Origin: Eremothecium cymbalariae DBVPG#7215
Taxonomy: Eukaryota; Ascomycota; Saccharomycetes; Saccharomycetales; Saccharomycetaceae
NCBI RefSeq assembly: GCF_000235365.1
Contig: NC_016449.1
Span: 496,001-560,000 of the forward strand
Direction of reading: 5' to 3'
DNA length: 64,000 bases
This document shows positions 39,663-49,579 of this stretch, piece after piece. Numbering within the stretch: position 1 is the first letter of the stretch; each line of letters begins with the position of its first letter. The notes beneath the pieces are model-generated. The model had not been told where the DNA came from. It did no database searches and saw only the letters and a list, made by a program, of their open reading frames with translations. The position numbers and the translations under genes were made by a program.

Positions 39663-40913
39663 TCCTAATGATGCATGCATTCCGAATTGAATTATGAGGA
39701 CCCATTAGTGACATACTGCTACATGTTAATAAGCGTCACTGAAAAATTAAAAACAATCCAGACTGGTTATTCCGATTATCCGTACCTTTTTTAAAGTCCT
39801 TGAAGGAAAAGTTTTCATTGATGTGCGATTGGAATATCTCCGCTACTGAATTACTGAGCTTAAAACTGACGGCGGCGCTTGTCAACTTGCGTTAATAAAG
39901 CGAAAACTGAGAAATCGAAAATCTTCAACATGCAACATACTGGGATAAAATTTGTCTTAAAATGAATGAAACAGATCATAATTTATCGGGTTTTAAGATT
40001 CGGGATCAGCTGTTCCGTATTATTTCTTCATGTTGTCCAAAAGAGGCCCAAATTTGCCTCCTAGCGGAATTTAAAGTCTTAACGCACTTCTCAGAGCTTA
40101 TATTGCTGAGGTTCTACATGATGAAAACCCTTCCTTGTTTTATTCAGCATTTAAATGCCGTGGTCCCTTTTAGTGCTATGATATGGGTAATGAGAAGTGG
40201 CTTCACTGATCCTCTCATAAAGTAAAACGATATATAGTGATACAGATTAGGAAAGGATACTCTACCCAACCGTTTATGCGATAAAAAAGGTATGTTTGGT
40301 AATACTATGCAAAAAAAAACACAGCTTTATGAACAATGATTATAAAAACTATTTCTTTCCCCTTCATGTTAGTTATAACTTAATTTGCTTGAATATGTCT
40401 AATGCTTGGTTGGATAATAAGCAACGTTTTTATTTAGGGCATTACTCGCATCTTCATTATGAAGTAAGATAGACATTAGCAGTTACCCAGAAATGAAGAC
40501 CAATGCATATCTTATAAACTAGGATCTTCAAAGTGTCGCATAAAGCCTCTATGCTCCGTTTGCGGCACATATTTGTGCACCTTCAGTTTTATCGTTATCA
40601 CTACATTACGTAAAGGGTCTAACATCTTTTTTAAACCCAAATACTATGTACTATGTTGGTGGTCGCATCATACCATATCATTCGCCATTGGGACAATCCC
40701 AATTGGGATGATGCCCTAAGAAATTCCAAGCAAGCCTTTTTTATATACCAACCAATTCTTTAGTGTCTTTAGCTGAATAGAAAAGGTATATAGCATCACT
40801 TCCATCGTCTGCCCAAAATCGAAACAAAGGCAACCATAATTAAGGTGCTTTAAAACGATAAATAAAAAGCAAACCTCTCCGGTTGCCTTTAAAATACGAT
40901 ACGTAGGAGAATT
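39663..40913. other. 1.25 kb intergenic region with hairpins, 3' of MSL1
   Basis: Both flanking genes point into this stretch, so it holds two 3' ends. An 87-codon frame at 39962-40225 has no recognisable character. Palindromic sequence at 40687-40708 (ATTGGGA-CAA-TCCCAAT overlapping TCCCAATTGGGA) and a 10-bp inverted repeat at 40826-40835/40881-40890 (AAAGGCAACC) in the MSL1 3' flank are the only structure seen. A non-coding RNA gene is possible but not demonstrable. Confidence 0.45.
40826..40890. repeat. 10-bp inverted repeat in MSL1 3' flank
   Basis: AAAGGCAACC (40826-40835) pairs exactly with 40881-40890 across a 45-nt loop, 24 bp beyond the MSL1 stop codon, so it probably lies in the MSL1 3' UTR. 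Confidence 0.75.
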
Positions 40914-41255
40914 TTAAAGTTCCTTTGTCTCTGATTTACTGAATTGAATTTTCAGTGGCTTCCCAAAAAATGGTTCATCTCGTAACGAAATCATAGCCAA
41001 ATTAGCTTCATCGACAGTTTTTAAAGTCACAAACGCTTGTCCTCTTAGCTTTGCACTCATAGAAATCTTTAACACCTCCCCAAAAGTCGAAAATATTAAA
41101 TATAGGTTTGACTTTAAAGCTTCCAGTTTAATTTGATCATTCAAATTGCTAACATAAAGCGTACTTCTAGGTAACGTAGGTACCGTCGTTTCACTGGTTG
41201 AAATATCTGTTTTTACATCATGTTTTGGTTTTTTGGTTGCAGCTTCTTCTGACAT
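40914..41255 (-). CDS. MSL1: U2 snRNP protein Msl1 (U2B'')
   Basis: The 113 residues match S. cerevisiae Msl1 (YIR009W, 111 residues), the U2 B'' protein that binds stem-loop IV of U2 snRNA with Lea1 (U2A'). A short charged N-terminus precedes one RNA recognition motif (about 28-108). RNP2 is [12 protein letters not shown]1 is LRGQAFVTL, and the C-terminal strand reads [11 protein letters not shown] single RRM of this length, with no linker or second RRM, separates it from Mud1 (U1A-like). It sits near PRI1 (YIR008C) and EGH1 (YIR007W) with YER genes interleaved, as expected for the ancestral order. Confidence 0.92.
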   Translation of the reverse strand: MSEEAATKKPKHDVKTDISTSETTVPTLPRSTLYVSNLNDQIKLEALKSNLYLIFSTFGEVLKISMSAKLRGQAFVTLKTVDEANLAMISLRDEPFFGKPLKIQFSKSETKEL

Positions 41256-41543
41256 ATCTTAGGAATGACCTCAATGACAACTCCAATTAAAGCTGCATCT
41301 GGCATACTTAACATGAGTAAATTTAAAAGATGAGATATGAACATTGGAGTGAGAAATGTCGATAAGCAGAGCCAGGCTAAAGTTGAGATGAGATTTTCAA
41401 GAATCGCTAAATACGGACTCCAGACATACGCATGAGGCTAACAATTTATATACTGAGTGATATGAGATCTAATGAGGTAATTTGTGTGATTTAATATTGA
41501 TTGGGCTCCCCTTTAGGGTTTCGTTGAATGCCTTGGATGGTTT

Positions 41544-43121
41544 CTACGCTTGTGCAACTTTCTGAGCATCTAGGAATGCATTGGTGAAAACATCCGGAAC
41601 ACCCGGGCCAGAACTAAATGCCATGCCACCTAGGGATATATTGTTATTATAAAACTGCGATACGTCTTTCGAAACCGCCTGCATCCATTTTTCATAACCG
41701 ACGTGGAATTTTGGGATAGAATCCGAGACAATTGATACTTCCCAGTGAGCTTGGTTCAAGTCAGACTTGCTGATATTTAATTGTGTAAAAAATACACGTT
41801 TGACAGTGTTGATGATTTCTTCTGTAGATGGCAAACTCTCTACCTTATTGTCGGTCAAATAATGGCCACCTAACATAGCGGTCAACTTCGTGTAGGGGCC
41901 CTTGCTGATAGTTGGCTCTTTGGACGCAAAAAATGGCTGGTAGTTTTGTTCTACAATAGAATCGAAAATGACGCCTAGTAACATCTCTGGGTTTTTATTC
42001 GAAACAGGAACTAGATAACCAAATCCGTGGTGCTGTTTAATGACATCTTTATTTGGAAGGTAGAAGTTCACTAGCATGATAGTGTTAGATTGCAACAGCC
42101 TCAAAGCATTGGATAATTTAGGTTGAGTAACTATATTACTGATTGTGCTTGGATTTACAGTTAGTCTGAGATGATCGAGGTCATTAAACCGCTCTCCACC
42201 CTCGGTGTGTACTTCAAACTTTCCGTTTGATAATTGACCCAACTGGGTTACCTTTTTATTAGTGTGGATTGTGACATTTGGGAAAGCTTTGGATGCATGT
42301 AGCAAAGTCTTGGGAAGTGTTTCTAGCCCTTCCTTTAATCCCAAGATGGGATATTTCCCCAGGTTCTGATAAAGCTTTAAGAACTGCTCTGGGTCCTTTG
42401 CAAAAGTTTTTTGGTATAATTCCAACACAGGGGTCAATTGGCTCTTTCCTAATTTATTACTAAACATGGCCCTTACGAACGAACCATGATCTCTCTCCAT
42501 TTCGTAAAACTTCTTAGAAACATGACGTGCACTTAGCTTTTTAATATCATCAGCATATATTCCATGATATAACGCCCCCAATAAGTTTTCTGCGACATAT
42601 TTGTTACCAAATCGTCTGGAAAATAAGCTGAATGCAGTTTCATCAGATGTACTAGTAGTAGTAGCCTTTTTTCGGAATGGTTCACCCAAAATACCAGGTA
42701 TTAAACCCTTGCCCAAAGTACTGAGAAGAAACTTCAAAAGTGTTGATAGTGAATTAGGAGTTTGAATCAATTTGTTATTACTGTCCAAAAGAAATTTCCT
42801 ATTTGCCTCATTACTCGGATCAAGACAGTATACCTTACTCTTCTGGTTTAAATCCATCAAGGTATCAATAATCAATGAAGTGCCCTCAGAAGCCCCCCTA
42901 AGTGTCCTAGGGCCCTTTTCCATTAAAACTTTGTGATTCTGCTTATCAACACTTAAAGAAGAGTTGATGTACCCATGACATCTATGCGATGCCTCTAATA
43001 GTGTGATATTGATATCCGGTCTCAATCTGGCTAAAAAATATGTGAACGATAGCCCACTAATCCCACCGCCAACTACTAACACCTTGGCCTTCTCAGGAAG
43101 CTTTTTTAATATGATCGTCAT
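41544..43121 (-). CDS. HEM14: Protoporphyrinogen oxidase
   Basis: FAD-dependent mitochondrial inner-membrane enzyme, penultimate step of haem synthesis (protoporphyrinogen IX to protoporphyrin IX). The ATG at 43121 gives 525 residues (539 in S. cerevisiae, YER014W); the open frame upstream starts with TTG. The FAD dinucleotide-binding motif stands near the N-terminus: KAKVLVVGGGISGLSFTYFL (G-x-G-x2-G), followed by LEASHRCHGY. MEKGPRTLRG and the C-terminal ISLGGMAFSSGPGVPD (FAD contacts) are typical of the family. There is no long cleavable presequence, as in other PPOX enzymes. PRP22 (YER013W) follows in the same orientation, as in S. cerevisiae. Confidence 0.95.
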   Translation of the reverse strand: MTIILKKLPEKAKVLVVGGGISGLSFTYFLARLRPDINITLLEASHRCHGYINSSLSVDKQNHKVLMEKGPRTLRGASEGTSLIIDTLMDLNQKSKVYCLDPSNEANRKFLLDSNNKLIQTPNSLSTLLKFLLSTLGKGLIPGILGEPFRKKATTTSTSDETAFSLFSRRFGNKYVAENLLGALYHGIYADDIKKLSARHVSKKFYEMERDHGSFVRAMFSNKLGKSQLTPVLELYQKTFAKDPEQFLKLYQNLGKYPILGLKEGLETLPKTLLHASKAFPNVTIHTNKKVTQLGQLSNGKFEVHTEGGERFNDLDHLRLTVNPSTISNIVTQPKLSNALRLLQSNTIMLVNFYLPNKDVIKQHHGFGYLVPVSNKNPEMLLGVIFDSIVEQNYQPFFASKEPTISKGPYTKLTAMLGGHYLTDNKVESLPSTEEIINTVKRVFFTQLNISKSDLNQAHWEVSIVSDSIPKFHVGYEKWMQAVSKDVSQFYNNNISLGGMAFSSGPGVPDVFTNAFLDAQKVAQA

Positions 43122-43495
43122 TAAAACTTTTGATTTGAATAAATGAAGATATCTTTTGGTTTTTAATAATATGAAATATCTTGACAACCTACAAGTAGTA
43201 AACGAATTGAGGATACCACCAATAATTTAAACAACTAAAGAAATGTGACTGGATAAAGTCATATGACCTATATCTCTTGATGACAACCGATATTGCTTAA
43301 CATACAACACACTTTTCCAGCGGTATTCTCCAACTCAACCTATTACGATTAAAGGTTTTTTACATAAACTGCACCGCACCAAAAAAAATCAGCAGGCCTG
43401 GGAAACCAACTTTGTCGTACAAAATTTTACTCATTACGATATAAAACTATTATTAACTTTAAGGATATGTTTTTGATATGTCTACTAGAATTCTG
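43122..43495. other. Intergenic region, HEM14 promoter and PRP22 3' flank
   Basis: 374 A/T-rich bases. No distinct motif or gene recognised. Confidence 0.5.
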
Positions 43496-46400
43496 CTACC
43501 TTTTAATTCCCAATGCTCTTTCCTTTGATTGCCTAATTGAACTCAATCTCCATGAATCTTGATCCTTCGAAAACTTATTATGTAGTGGGACAATTTTCGT
43601 TTTCTTTCTAGTGTCACTTCCAGGATCTACAGGTTTGTAAAAGTGAGGCGCACTATCCGTTAGCCAATGGGGATCAATGACGGTTACTTGGGACATGTAT
43701 TCTCTCGTTGTAAGGACCAAACTATGATAAATTACGTATTCGTAATCTTTTCCAAATAGCGAGCTGGAAGGATGGATTGTAATGGATGTACCATCCGCTA
43801 TAGTCCTATACCCACCAATCTGAGGATCTCTTTTTGCGGCATTCCTAAAAAATCCAGATACGAGAGTTTTCCTTATTAGGTCTATATCACCGTTGCAACT
43901 TGTTATCGGAAAGGCTAACTTCTTGAATATCATTTTTAGTTGATTTCTAACATCTCTTGCGCGCTTTAAATGACGTTCATGCAAGTAATTATCCAGACAG
44001 AAATTCTTCGAAAAGTTGTTTTCGTTCCAACGTTTGTATACATTTAGAAGGGTCAAATGGTCGCCGTATGGGTGATGGAATCGAACCTTTTTGTTATCTG
44101 CATCCCTTTGTTTATCCTTTGGTCTATAGAAAACGTTTTGAACAGATAGCATTGAAATAATGGTCAATATTTCATCAGAGCATCCGTTATCCACTGCTGC
44201 AATGAGAGCCTTTGATAAAGAAGGTTCCATGGGGAACTGTGACATGCGCTTGCCTAATTTTGTTAAATACCCTTCATCATCTAAAGCTTGCAAGTTGTAT
44301 AATGCCTCCAGGGCGCTTAACATTAACGATTTCGGCGGTGGATCCATAAACTCAAAATTCAGTAAGTCATTAATACCCATGGCCTTTAACATCAAAATAG
44401 TATGTTCTAAATTTTGTCTTTGAATTTCAGGAATTGTATTTCGTAACATTTCATTTTTAAAAGCACTCTCTGTGTACAAACGATAGCATTTTCCTGGCCC
44501 TGTTCTGCCTGCTCTTCCTTTACGTTGATTAGCTTGTGCTTGTGATATTGGGGCTACCACTAACTGTTCCATACCCATTCTAGGGTTATAAGTGTTTACC
44601 TTCGCAAATCCTGGATCTACGACATAATATATACCATCGATTGTGATGGAAGTTTCAGCAATATTGGTAGCAAAGATCACCTTTCTCGAACCTTTGGGTG
44701 TTGGTTCAAAGATCTTTGATTGGATTTCACTAGGAAGCGCTGAATATACAGGCAATATTAATAACTCCTGTATTGTATTGCCTAAAGTGCTGACGCGCTC
44801 ATATAAGATTTCACAAGAAGTGTCAATTTCTTCCTGACCAGTTAAAAATACCAGAATATCACCTTCAGGTTCATTAATGTGAATCTCCATCACAGTATCT
44901 AATGCACTCTCAATGTAGTCCACCTGAGGAGTTTTTGCGTACACAACATCAACTGGGAAGGTCTTTCCAGGAATTTGAATGATTGGGCAATTCATAAAGT
45001 ACTTCGAAATTTTGTCAGAATCTAGAGTAGCGGAGGTAACGATAACTTTTAGTTCAGGGCGTTTTAGCGCAGATTGCTTTAATAACCCAAACAATACGTC
45101 AGTAGCCACAGTACGCTCATGGGCTTCATCCAACAATATAACAGAATATTTGGACATTAATGGATCAAGTAACGCCTCCCTTTGCAACATACCATCCGTC
45201 ATATATTTTATCCTAGTCAGGGCTGATGTTTCGTCTTCGAATCTTATAACATAACCAACTTCACAGCCAACCCTAGTGCCCATTTCTTCCGCAACTCTCT
45301 TTGCTACTGATACAGCGGCAACACGACGAGGTTGTGTACAACCAATAAGTCCGTTAATACTAAAACCTTCTTCGTCCAAATATTGGGTAATTTGTGTGGT
45401 TTTACCTGAACCAGTTTCACCTACAATGACCAGAAATTGATGATCTCTAATTGCCCTGACTAGTTTTTCTCGCATTTTAAACACTGGAAGTGCCTCTCTT
45501 TGAGCCTTTATCGGTAAGCTTGTCCTTTTCCCATACATGACTTTCTCTTGCATCCGGTCTCTCTCCCAAGCTGTGAGAGCAAGCTGCTGATCCTGATATA
45601 TTTTATTCTTTTTATGGGAAGGATCATCTAGATCTTTTTGGCGTTGCAGATCCCTTTCAACATCCCTTTTCATAGCCAACTTCTCCTTTCTATGTTTCAA
45701 CATTGTATGTGACCCATTCATTGCTGTATTGTTTAAGGACCCCTTTGGAACTCTAGTAATTATTGGCATTTCAGGTTTTTTGGATCTATCTAGTTGTCCA
45801 GACAGAAATTTAGGCTCATCTTCTATATTTAACTCTAGTTCTAGATGTTCTTCAACCTCCTGAGATCTTTTATTAATTTCTTGTTGTTGTGGTTGATGGT
45901 TTAGTTGCTCTACCTCTTCCCTCAACTCTGGGTATTCATCTACAGATGCTACACCACTTTGGATCAATTGTCTAATCTCCCATCTCTCTGGTGATGTGAG
46001 TTGGCGTCTCTTGATCTGCGTTTCCATACTGCGGCCACGACTTCCTTGGATCTCTTCGCCTGTAAGCTGATCCACAGCCTTCATACTGAGTGAAATTTTC
46101 CCATTTGGCTGTATTCGAATAACTTTAACATAAATATCTTGGCCAGTGCTGACGATATCATGCGGAGATGTGGGTCTTTCGTGACTTAACTCAGATATGT
46201 GAAGAAGGCCATCGCAATATCTCTCTTTAGTGCCAAGTATCTGAGCAAAACATCCAAATGAAGTGATGTTCTTCACTTTTGCTGGGTATATCTTTCCCTC
46301 TAAAGGAGCAGGATCCATTTCTGGTTCACGAAACCCTGTCCCTTTTATATCATCCCATTTAAGATCGCTATTAGGTAAAGCAAGCCCTGTAAAACGACTG

Positions 46401-46846
46401 GTCTTTGGAGGCTCATCTTCGTTTGCAGACACTTCGGGTTTTAAAACTTTGTAAATCTTAAATATAATATTGGAACTTAACCCGCTATCCATTTCATTCA
46501 GCTTCGCATGGAACCCACTTAAACTGTTTTGTTTGGAATGAATATCGACTATAAAATCAACAACAGCGGGGTCATCAATACCTAACTCTGTCTTCAAAAG
46601 TTCTGACACAGCATCTTTAGGTGAACTTTCTTTATCTTTATCTTTCTCCTGATCTTTTTTATATTGATTAACACATTGATACAACTCTTGTATACGAGTA
46701 CGAGATATTCCAACTCCCAGTTGTTCGATTTTATCTATGAATGTATCAACATTATTACATTCGGCGTAAATGTTCAAAACGAAGTCTGCCACAACTGAGT
46801 CATTTATCTGTAATATATTGGATATCTTCTTTTGAATCACAGACAT
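43496..46846 (-). CDS. PRP22: DEAH-box splicing ATPase Prp22
   Basis: Spliceosomal helicase that proofreads exon ligation and releases mature mRNA. The 1116 residues compare with 1145 in S. cerevisiae (YER013W). The N-terminal region holds helical repeats and then an S1 RNA-binding domain (about 183-262: [30 protein letters not shown]), which identifies Prp22 among yeast DEAH proteins. The helicase core has Walker [11 protein letters not shown], motif [10 protein letters not shown], motif [13 protein letters not shown] and motif [20 protein letters not shown]. The HA2/ratchet and OB-fold domains close the protein, with [20 protein letters not shown]. It lies between HEM14 and PRE1 as in S. 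cerevisiae (YER012W-YER014W). Confidence 0.97.
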   Translation of the reverse strand: MSVIQKKISNILQINDSVVADFVLNIYAECNNVDTFIDKIEQLGVGISRTRIQELYQCVNQYKKDQEKDKDKESSPKDAVSELLKTELGIDDPAVVDFIVDIHSKQNSLSGFHAKLNEMDSGLSSNIIFKIYKVLKPEVSANEDEPPKTSRFTGLALPNSDLKWDDIKGTGFREPEMDPAPLEGKIYPAKVKNITSFGCFAQILGTKERYCDGLLHISELSHERPTSPHDIVSTGQDIYVKVIRIQPNGKISLSMKAVDQLTGEEIQGSRGRSMETQIKRRQLTSPERWEIRQLIQSGVASVDEYPELREEVEQLNHQPQQQEINKRSQEVEEHLELELNIEDEPKFLSGQLDRSKKPEMPIITRVPKGSLNNTAMNGSHTMLKHRKEKLAMKRDVERDLQRQKDLDDPSHKKNKIYQDQQLALTAWERDRMQEKVMYGKRTSLPIKAQREALPVFKMREKLVRAIRDHQFLVIVGETGSGKTTQITQYLDEEGFSINGLIGCTQPRRVAAVSVAKRVAEEMGTRVGCEVGYVIRFEDETSALTRIKYMTDGMLQREALLDPLMSKYSVILLDEAHERTVATDVLFGLLKQSALKRPELKVIVTSATLDSDKISKYFMNCPIIQIPGKTFPVDVVYAKTPQVDYIESALDTVMEIHINEPEGDILVFLTGQEEIDTSCEILYERVSTLGNTIQELLILPVYSALPSEIQSKIFEPTPKGSRKVIFATNIAETSITIDGIYYVVDPGFAKVNTYNPRMGMEQLVVAPISQAQANQRKGRAGRTGPGKCYRLYTESAFKNEMLRNTIPEIQRQNLEHTILMLKAMGINDLLNFEFMDPPPKSLMLSALEALYNLQALDDEGYLTKLGKRMSQFPMEPSLSKALIAAVDNGCSDEILTIISMLSVQNVFYRPKDKQRDADNKKVRFHHPYGDHLTLLNVYKRWNENNFSKNFCLDNYLHERHLKRARDVRNQLKMIFKKLAFPITSCNGDIDLIRKTLVSGFFRNAAKRDPQIGGYRTIADGTSITIHPSSSLFGKDYEYVIYHSLVLTTREYMSQVTVIDPHWLTDSAPHFYKPVDPGSDTRKKTKIVPLHNKFSKDQDSWRLSSIRQSKERALGIKR

Positions 46847-47132
46847 AACATTGGACGTTATTAAATATACAGAAGTTCTTATTAAAACTAATGTTCACTG
46901 GTGGATGTAGCACAACAGTTATCATACAAAGAAATACTGCCAAATTCCTGATGAGCCAAATTATCCATCACGTGCACGCCCTTATTGAACCGGCATGCCA
47001 TCCATTGATAGTACGAAAGTTTAACAATATACATAAAAATAAGGTTATATGATTCAATGCGTATCAATATTGTAATATACAGTTTTCTATTATAGGTGTG
47101 TTAGATCAATCGTTAGTAATGCGTGGTAAGAT

Positions 47133-47720
47133 TCAGAAGTTTTCTATTTCACGAATACCATCCTTGTCAACCACCTTGACAAGTACTCCCTTGAAGTCAA
47201 TCGGCATTCTACGTTCCAGCTCTTCAACACATAGTTTCAAAAGTTTTAACCCTTCCTCAGTAGACATATCAGGTCTATAATGGTGATCTAATAATGAAAA
47301 GGTGTAAAATCCGGAATAACCGTGGGCAGCATAAGGTAATTCAACTTTGGTCCCTAGATAATCAATCTGATATAGTTCTGGTTTTTCTTTCTTCACATCG
47401 TATCCACCAATCAATACATTAACCTGAAAAGGTTTCCTAGATCTCAAGGATTTTGCCAATTCATTTCTAACAAAACTGGACTGTGCCTGAGGTGATAGTT
47501 CATAATTTTCTCTAATCATATAAAGCTGCATGTTTGCTTGAATATACTCTGAAAATTGCACGGTATCACCAGATTCACCAGTGAACGAAATCAATGAATG
47601 GGGGGATAACTGCCTAGTTTTATCATCGGTAGCCTTTAGCACAGATATACCTCTAGTTACAGCCTTGGAAGAAGCTAAAATAACAGAATCTTGGACTCTA
47701 ATCCCTAGAATAATATCCAT
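47133..47720 (-). CDS. PRE1: 20S proteasome beta4 subunit Pre1
   Basis: Non-catalytic beta subunit of the 20S core, 195 residues against 198 in S. cerevisiae (YER012W). It begins directly with MDIILGIRVQDSVILASSKA, with no cleaved propeptide, and lacks the N-terminal Thr nucleophile, as expected for beta4. SLISFTGESGDTVQFSEYIQ and GGYDVKKEKPELYQIDYLGT followed by YAAHGYSGFYTFSLLDHHYR are proteasome beta-type signatures. An Rpn4-binding PACE element lies 119 bp upstream. The alpha4 subunit gene PRE6 lies 9 kb away, also with a PACE. Confidence 0.96.
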   Translation of the reverse strand: MDIILGIRVQDSVILASSKAVTRGISVLKATDDKTRQLSPHSLISFTGESGDTVQFSEYIQANMQLYMIRENYELSPQAQSSFVRNELAKSLRSRKPFQVNVLIGGYDVKKEKPELYQIDYLGTKVELPYAAHGYSGFYTFSLLDHHYRPDMSTEEGLKLLKLCVEELERRMPIDFKGVLVKVVDKDGIREIENF

Positions 47721-48056
47721 ATTTAAACTGGCAGTTGAAGAAGTACTAATGCCCTGTAGGAACTTACTGCTGCTTTGAGGATGTTAACACAAGCTATATT
47801 ACAAGATACACAGGTTGAAACTATAAACTAATGGTGCTTTTGCCACCCTTGTCAAATATCATAGTGTACGTTGGAGATTTCTAAGCTTATATAATCGAAG
47901 GCTCTAATTAATTTGAAGCAAATAGAATCTACACTAAAGTTACCTAATGACATTATCTGCTGGAATTGATGGTCGATTTAATGATCGTTGTCAGCGTCTT
48001 CTATATTGGATGTCTAAGATCAAAGTATTTTCGGTTTAGAAGGTAGAAAGCAGCAC
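47721..48056. other. PRE1 promoter and PRI1 3' flank
   Basis: 336 bases with a PACE element at 47839-47847. No further feature recognised. Confidence 0.6.
47839..47847 (-). promoter_or_regulatory. PACE element (Rpn4 site) of PRE1
   Basis: GGTGGCAAA on the minus strand is an exact match to the proteasome-associated control element bound by Rpn4, 119 bp before the PRE1 start and in sense orientation. Confidence 0.88.
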
Positions 48057-49376
48057 TTAAAAGCTCACTGTTTCTTCCAAACTATCATCTCGTTCTCTCT
48101 TACGCAATTGTATGTCTTGCTTGATAACATCTGACACATAGTTGCTGAAAATATCTATGAATGGTTGCAAGGAAGTTTCCTCAATTTTGTTCCCATTGGA
48201 TTCCATTTCTTGTTGCAAAGTAAATAATGTAGGTGCATTAGATGGGGTGAATATATCAGTGATTGGGACGCAAACATTACCTGTTGAAGGATGAATACAA
48301 AATGGAGCCTTTAATAAGTGGATAGTTTGCTTTGTGACTTCCACATCTAATTTAGGATATAGTACAGCCAATATGAAATCCTCCTTACATTCACGCAACC
48401 GAGTCGTGTAGTCTTGTTTTCTTGTCTGTTTCATCTGATTGGAAGCGATTACATCGATATCCTTCCACTTCTTTTCACTACACCTGCCAGGGTTTTCCTT
48501 CCAATACTGTTTCAGCATGTCTGCCAATTGTCTATCATGTAACGCAGGTAACAAGGATTGTATTGCAAGTTCATCATCTTTCCACGGATCCTGCTCTCTC
48601 AGTATAAAAGAAAAAAAGTGTGGCTTGAGAATATTTAAGGAACGCGATAAATGGGGATGATATGGCCTTATGAAGTTAAGCTTCCTTTCTAGATTTCTGT
48701 CTCTAATAACATTCATATAGTCTATGATGCTTCTTCTCTGTATGTCAGTTAAAACACGCGCTCTCTTATCGCTTATCCAACAATGCGCACCACGTCTACC
48801 AGAGAAAACCCATATATATTCGGTAAATCCAAAATCTTCTCGCAGCGATGTATTCATGACTTGCATGGCTAAAGATATAAACTTCCAGCACTTATCACAA
48901 ACCTGCGCCCTAGAACAACAGGTCCTGAAGGCGTCATAGTCATCCATGTCAATATCAAATACTAGCTCCTTCTCAATGGGTCTCATTTCTGTCTTTAGCA
49001 CAGAATCACGATCTCTGGGAGGTTTGTTGTACACTGCACCAATTTCAAACCTATCTGGATTTCCCCTTTGGATTTGTTGTTTAAACTCTTGAATTGTATT
49101 GAACGAATTATATCTCTTGTAAGCTCCAGATCTAAAGGCCATCGCAAATTCTCTGTTAATTATGTCCCGTTGTGGCTTTGGAGAGTGGCTTAACCATTGG
49201 AAAATTAATTTGAAAGGATATAGATACTGGTAATAGTATTGCATATCAGATGAACTTGGACCTACATTGCCGACTGCTGAACTGGGAGGTGTAGAAGGCG
49301 AAATAGACGTACCACTCGATGACGGCAAGTCACCAAGCACTTTGTTGGAGTTCGTAGTCTCGACAAATGATGGCAT
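48057..49376 (-). CDS. PRI1: DNA primase catalytic (small) subunit
   Basis: Synthesises RNA primers within the polymerase alpha-primase complex. The 439 residues compare with 409 in S. cerevisiae (YIR008C); the extra length is a Ser/Pro-rich N-terminus. The catalytic Asp pair is visible in ELVFDIDMDDYD (about residue 135-146). A zinc motif follows (CCSRAQVCDKCWKF), then FTEYIWVFSGRRGAHCWISD with the primase SGRRG(A)HCW signature, and FCIHPSTGNVCVPI. It lies between PRE1 and EGH1. All three are on the minus strand, whereas PRI1 and EGH1 face opposite ways in S. cerevisiae, so PRI1 has changed orientation in one lineage. Confidence 0.95.
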   Translation of the reverse strand: MPSFVETTNSNKVLGDLPSSSGTSISPSTPPSSAVGNVGPSSSDMQYYYQYLYPFKLIFQWLSHSPKPQRDIINREFAMAFRSGAYKRYNSFNTIQEFKQQIQRGNPDRFEIGAVYNKPPRDRDSVLKTEMRPIEKELVFDIDMDDYDAFRTCCSRAQVCDKCWKFISLAMQVMNTSLREDFGFTEYIWVFSGRRGAHCWISDKRARVLTDIQRRSIIDYMNVIRDRNLERKLNFIRPYHPHLSRSLNILKPHFFSFILREQDPWKDDELAIQSLLPALHDRQLADMLKQYWKENPGRCSEKKWKDIDVIASNQMKQTRKQDYTTRLRECKEDFILAVLYPKLDVEVTKQTIHLLKAPFCIHPSTGNVCVPITDIFTPSNAPTLFTLQQEMESNGNKIEETSLQPFIDIFSNYVSDVIKQDIQLRKRERDDSLEETVSF

Positions 49377-49579
49377 TAATTAAGTTTGACCTTATGTTTC
49401 TCTTTTTGAAAATTGAGCTTATATGAATGATACCGAGCATTAAACTCTACATGCATTTATGTTCGTATGTACTTAAAGGAGAATCTTAAATACTGGTGAA
49501 GTTAGCTGAACATGTTCCTTGCAAAAAGCATGGCACGCGTCGATATATGTTTAAACGTAGTTGGTGATAATATGCATCA

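Noticed and set aside
39962..40225. 87-codon ORF downstream of the GCR1_C gene
   Set aside because: It starts with ATG but has no recognisable similarity, domain or upstream motif; length is within chance for 1.25 kb of spacer.
44077..44087. Perfect tRNA B-box-like GGTTCGATTCC on the minus strand
   Set aside because: It lies inside the PRP22 coding sequence, no A box is found at a suitable distance, and no cloverleaf can be drawn.
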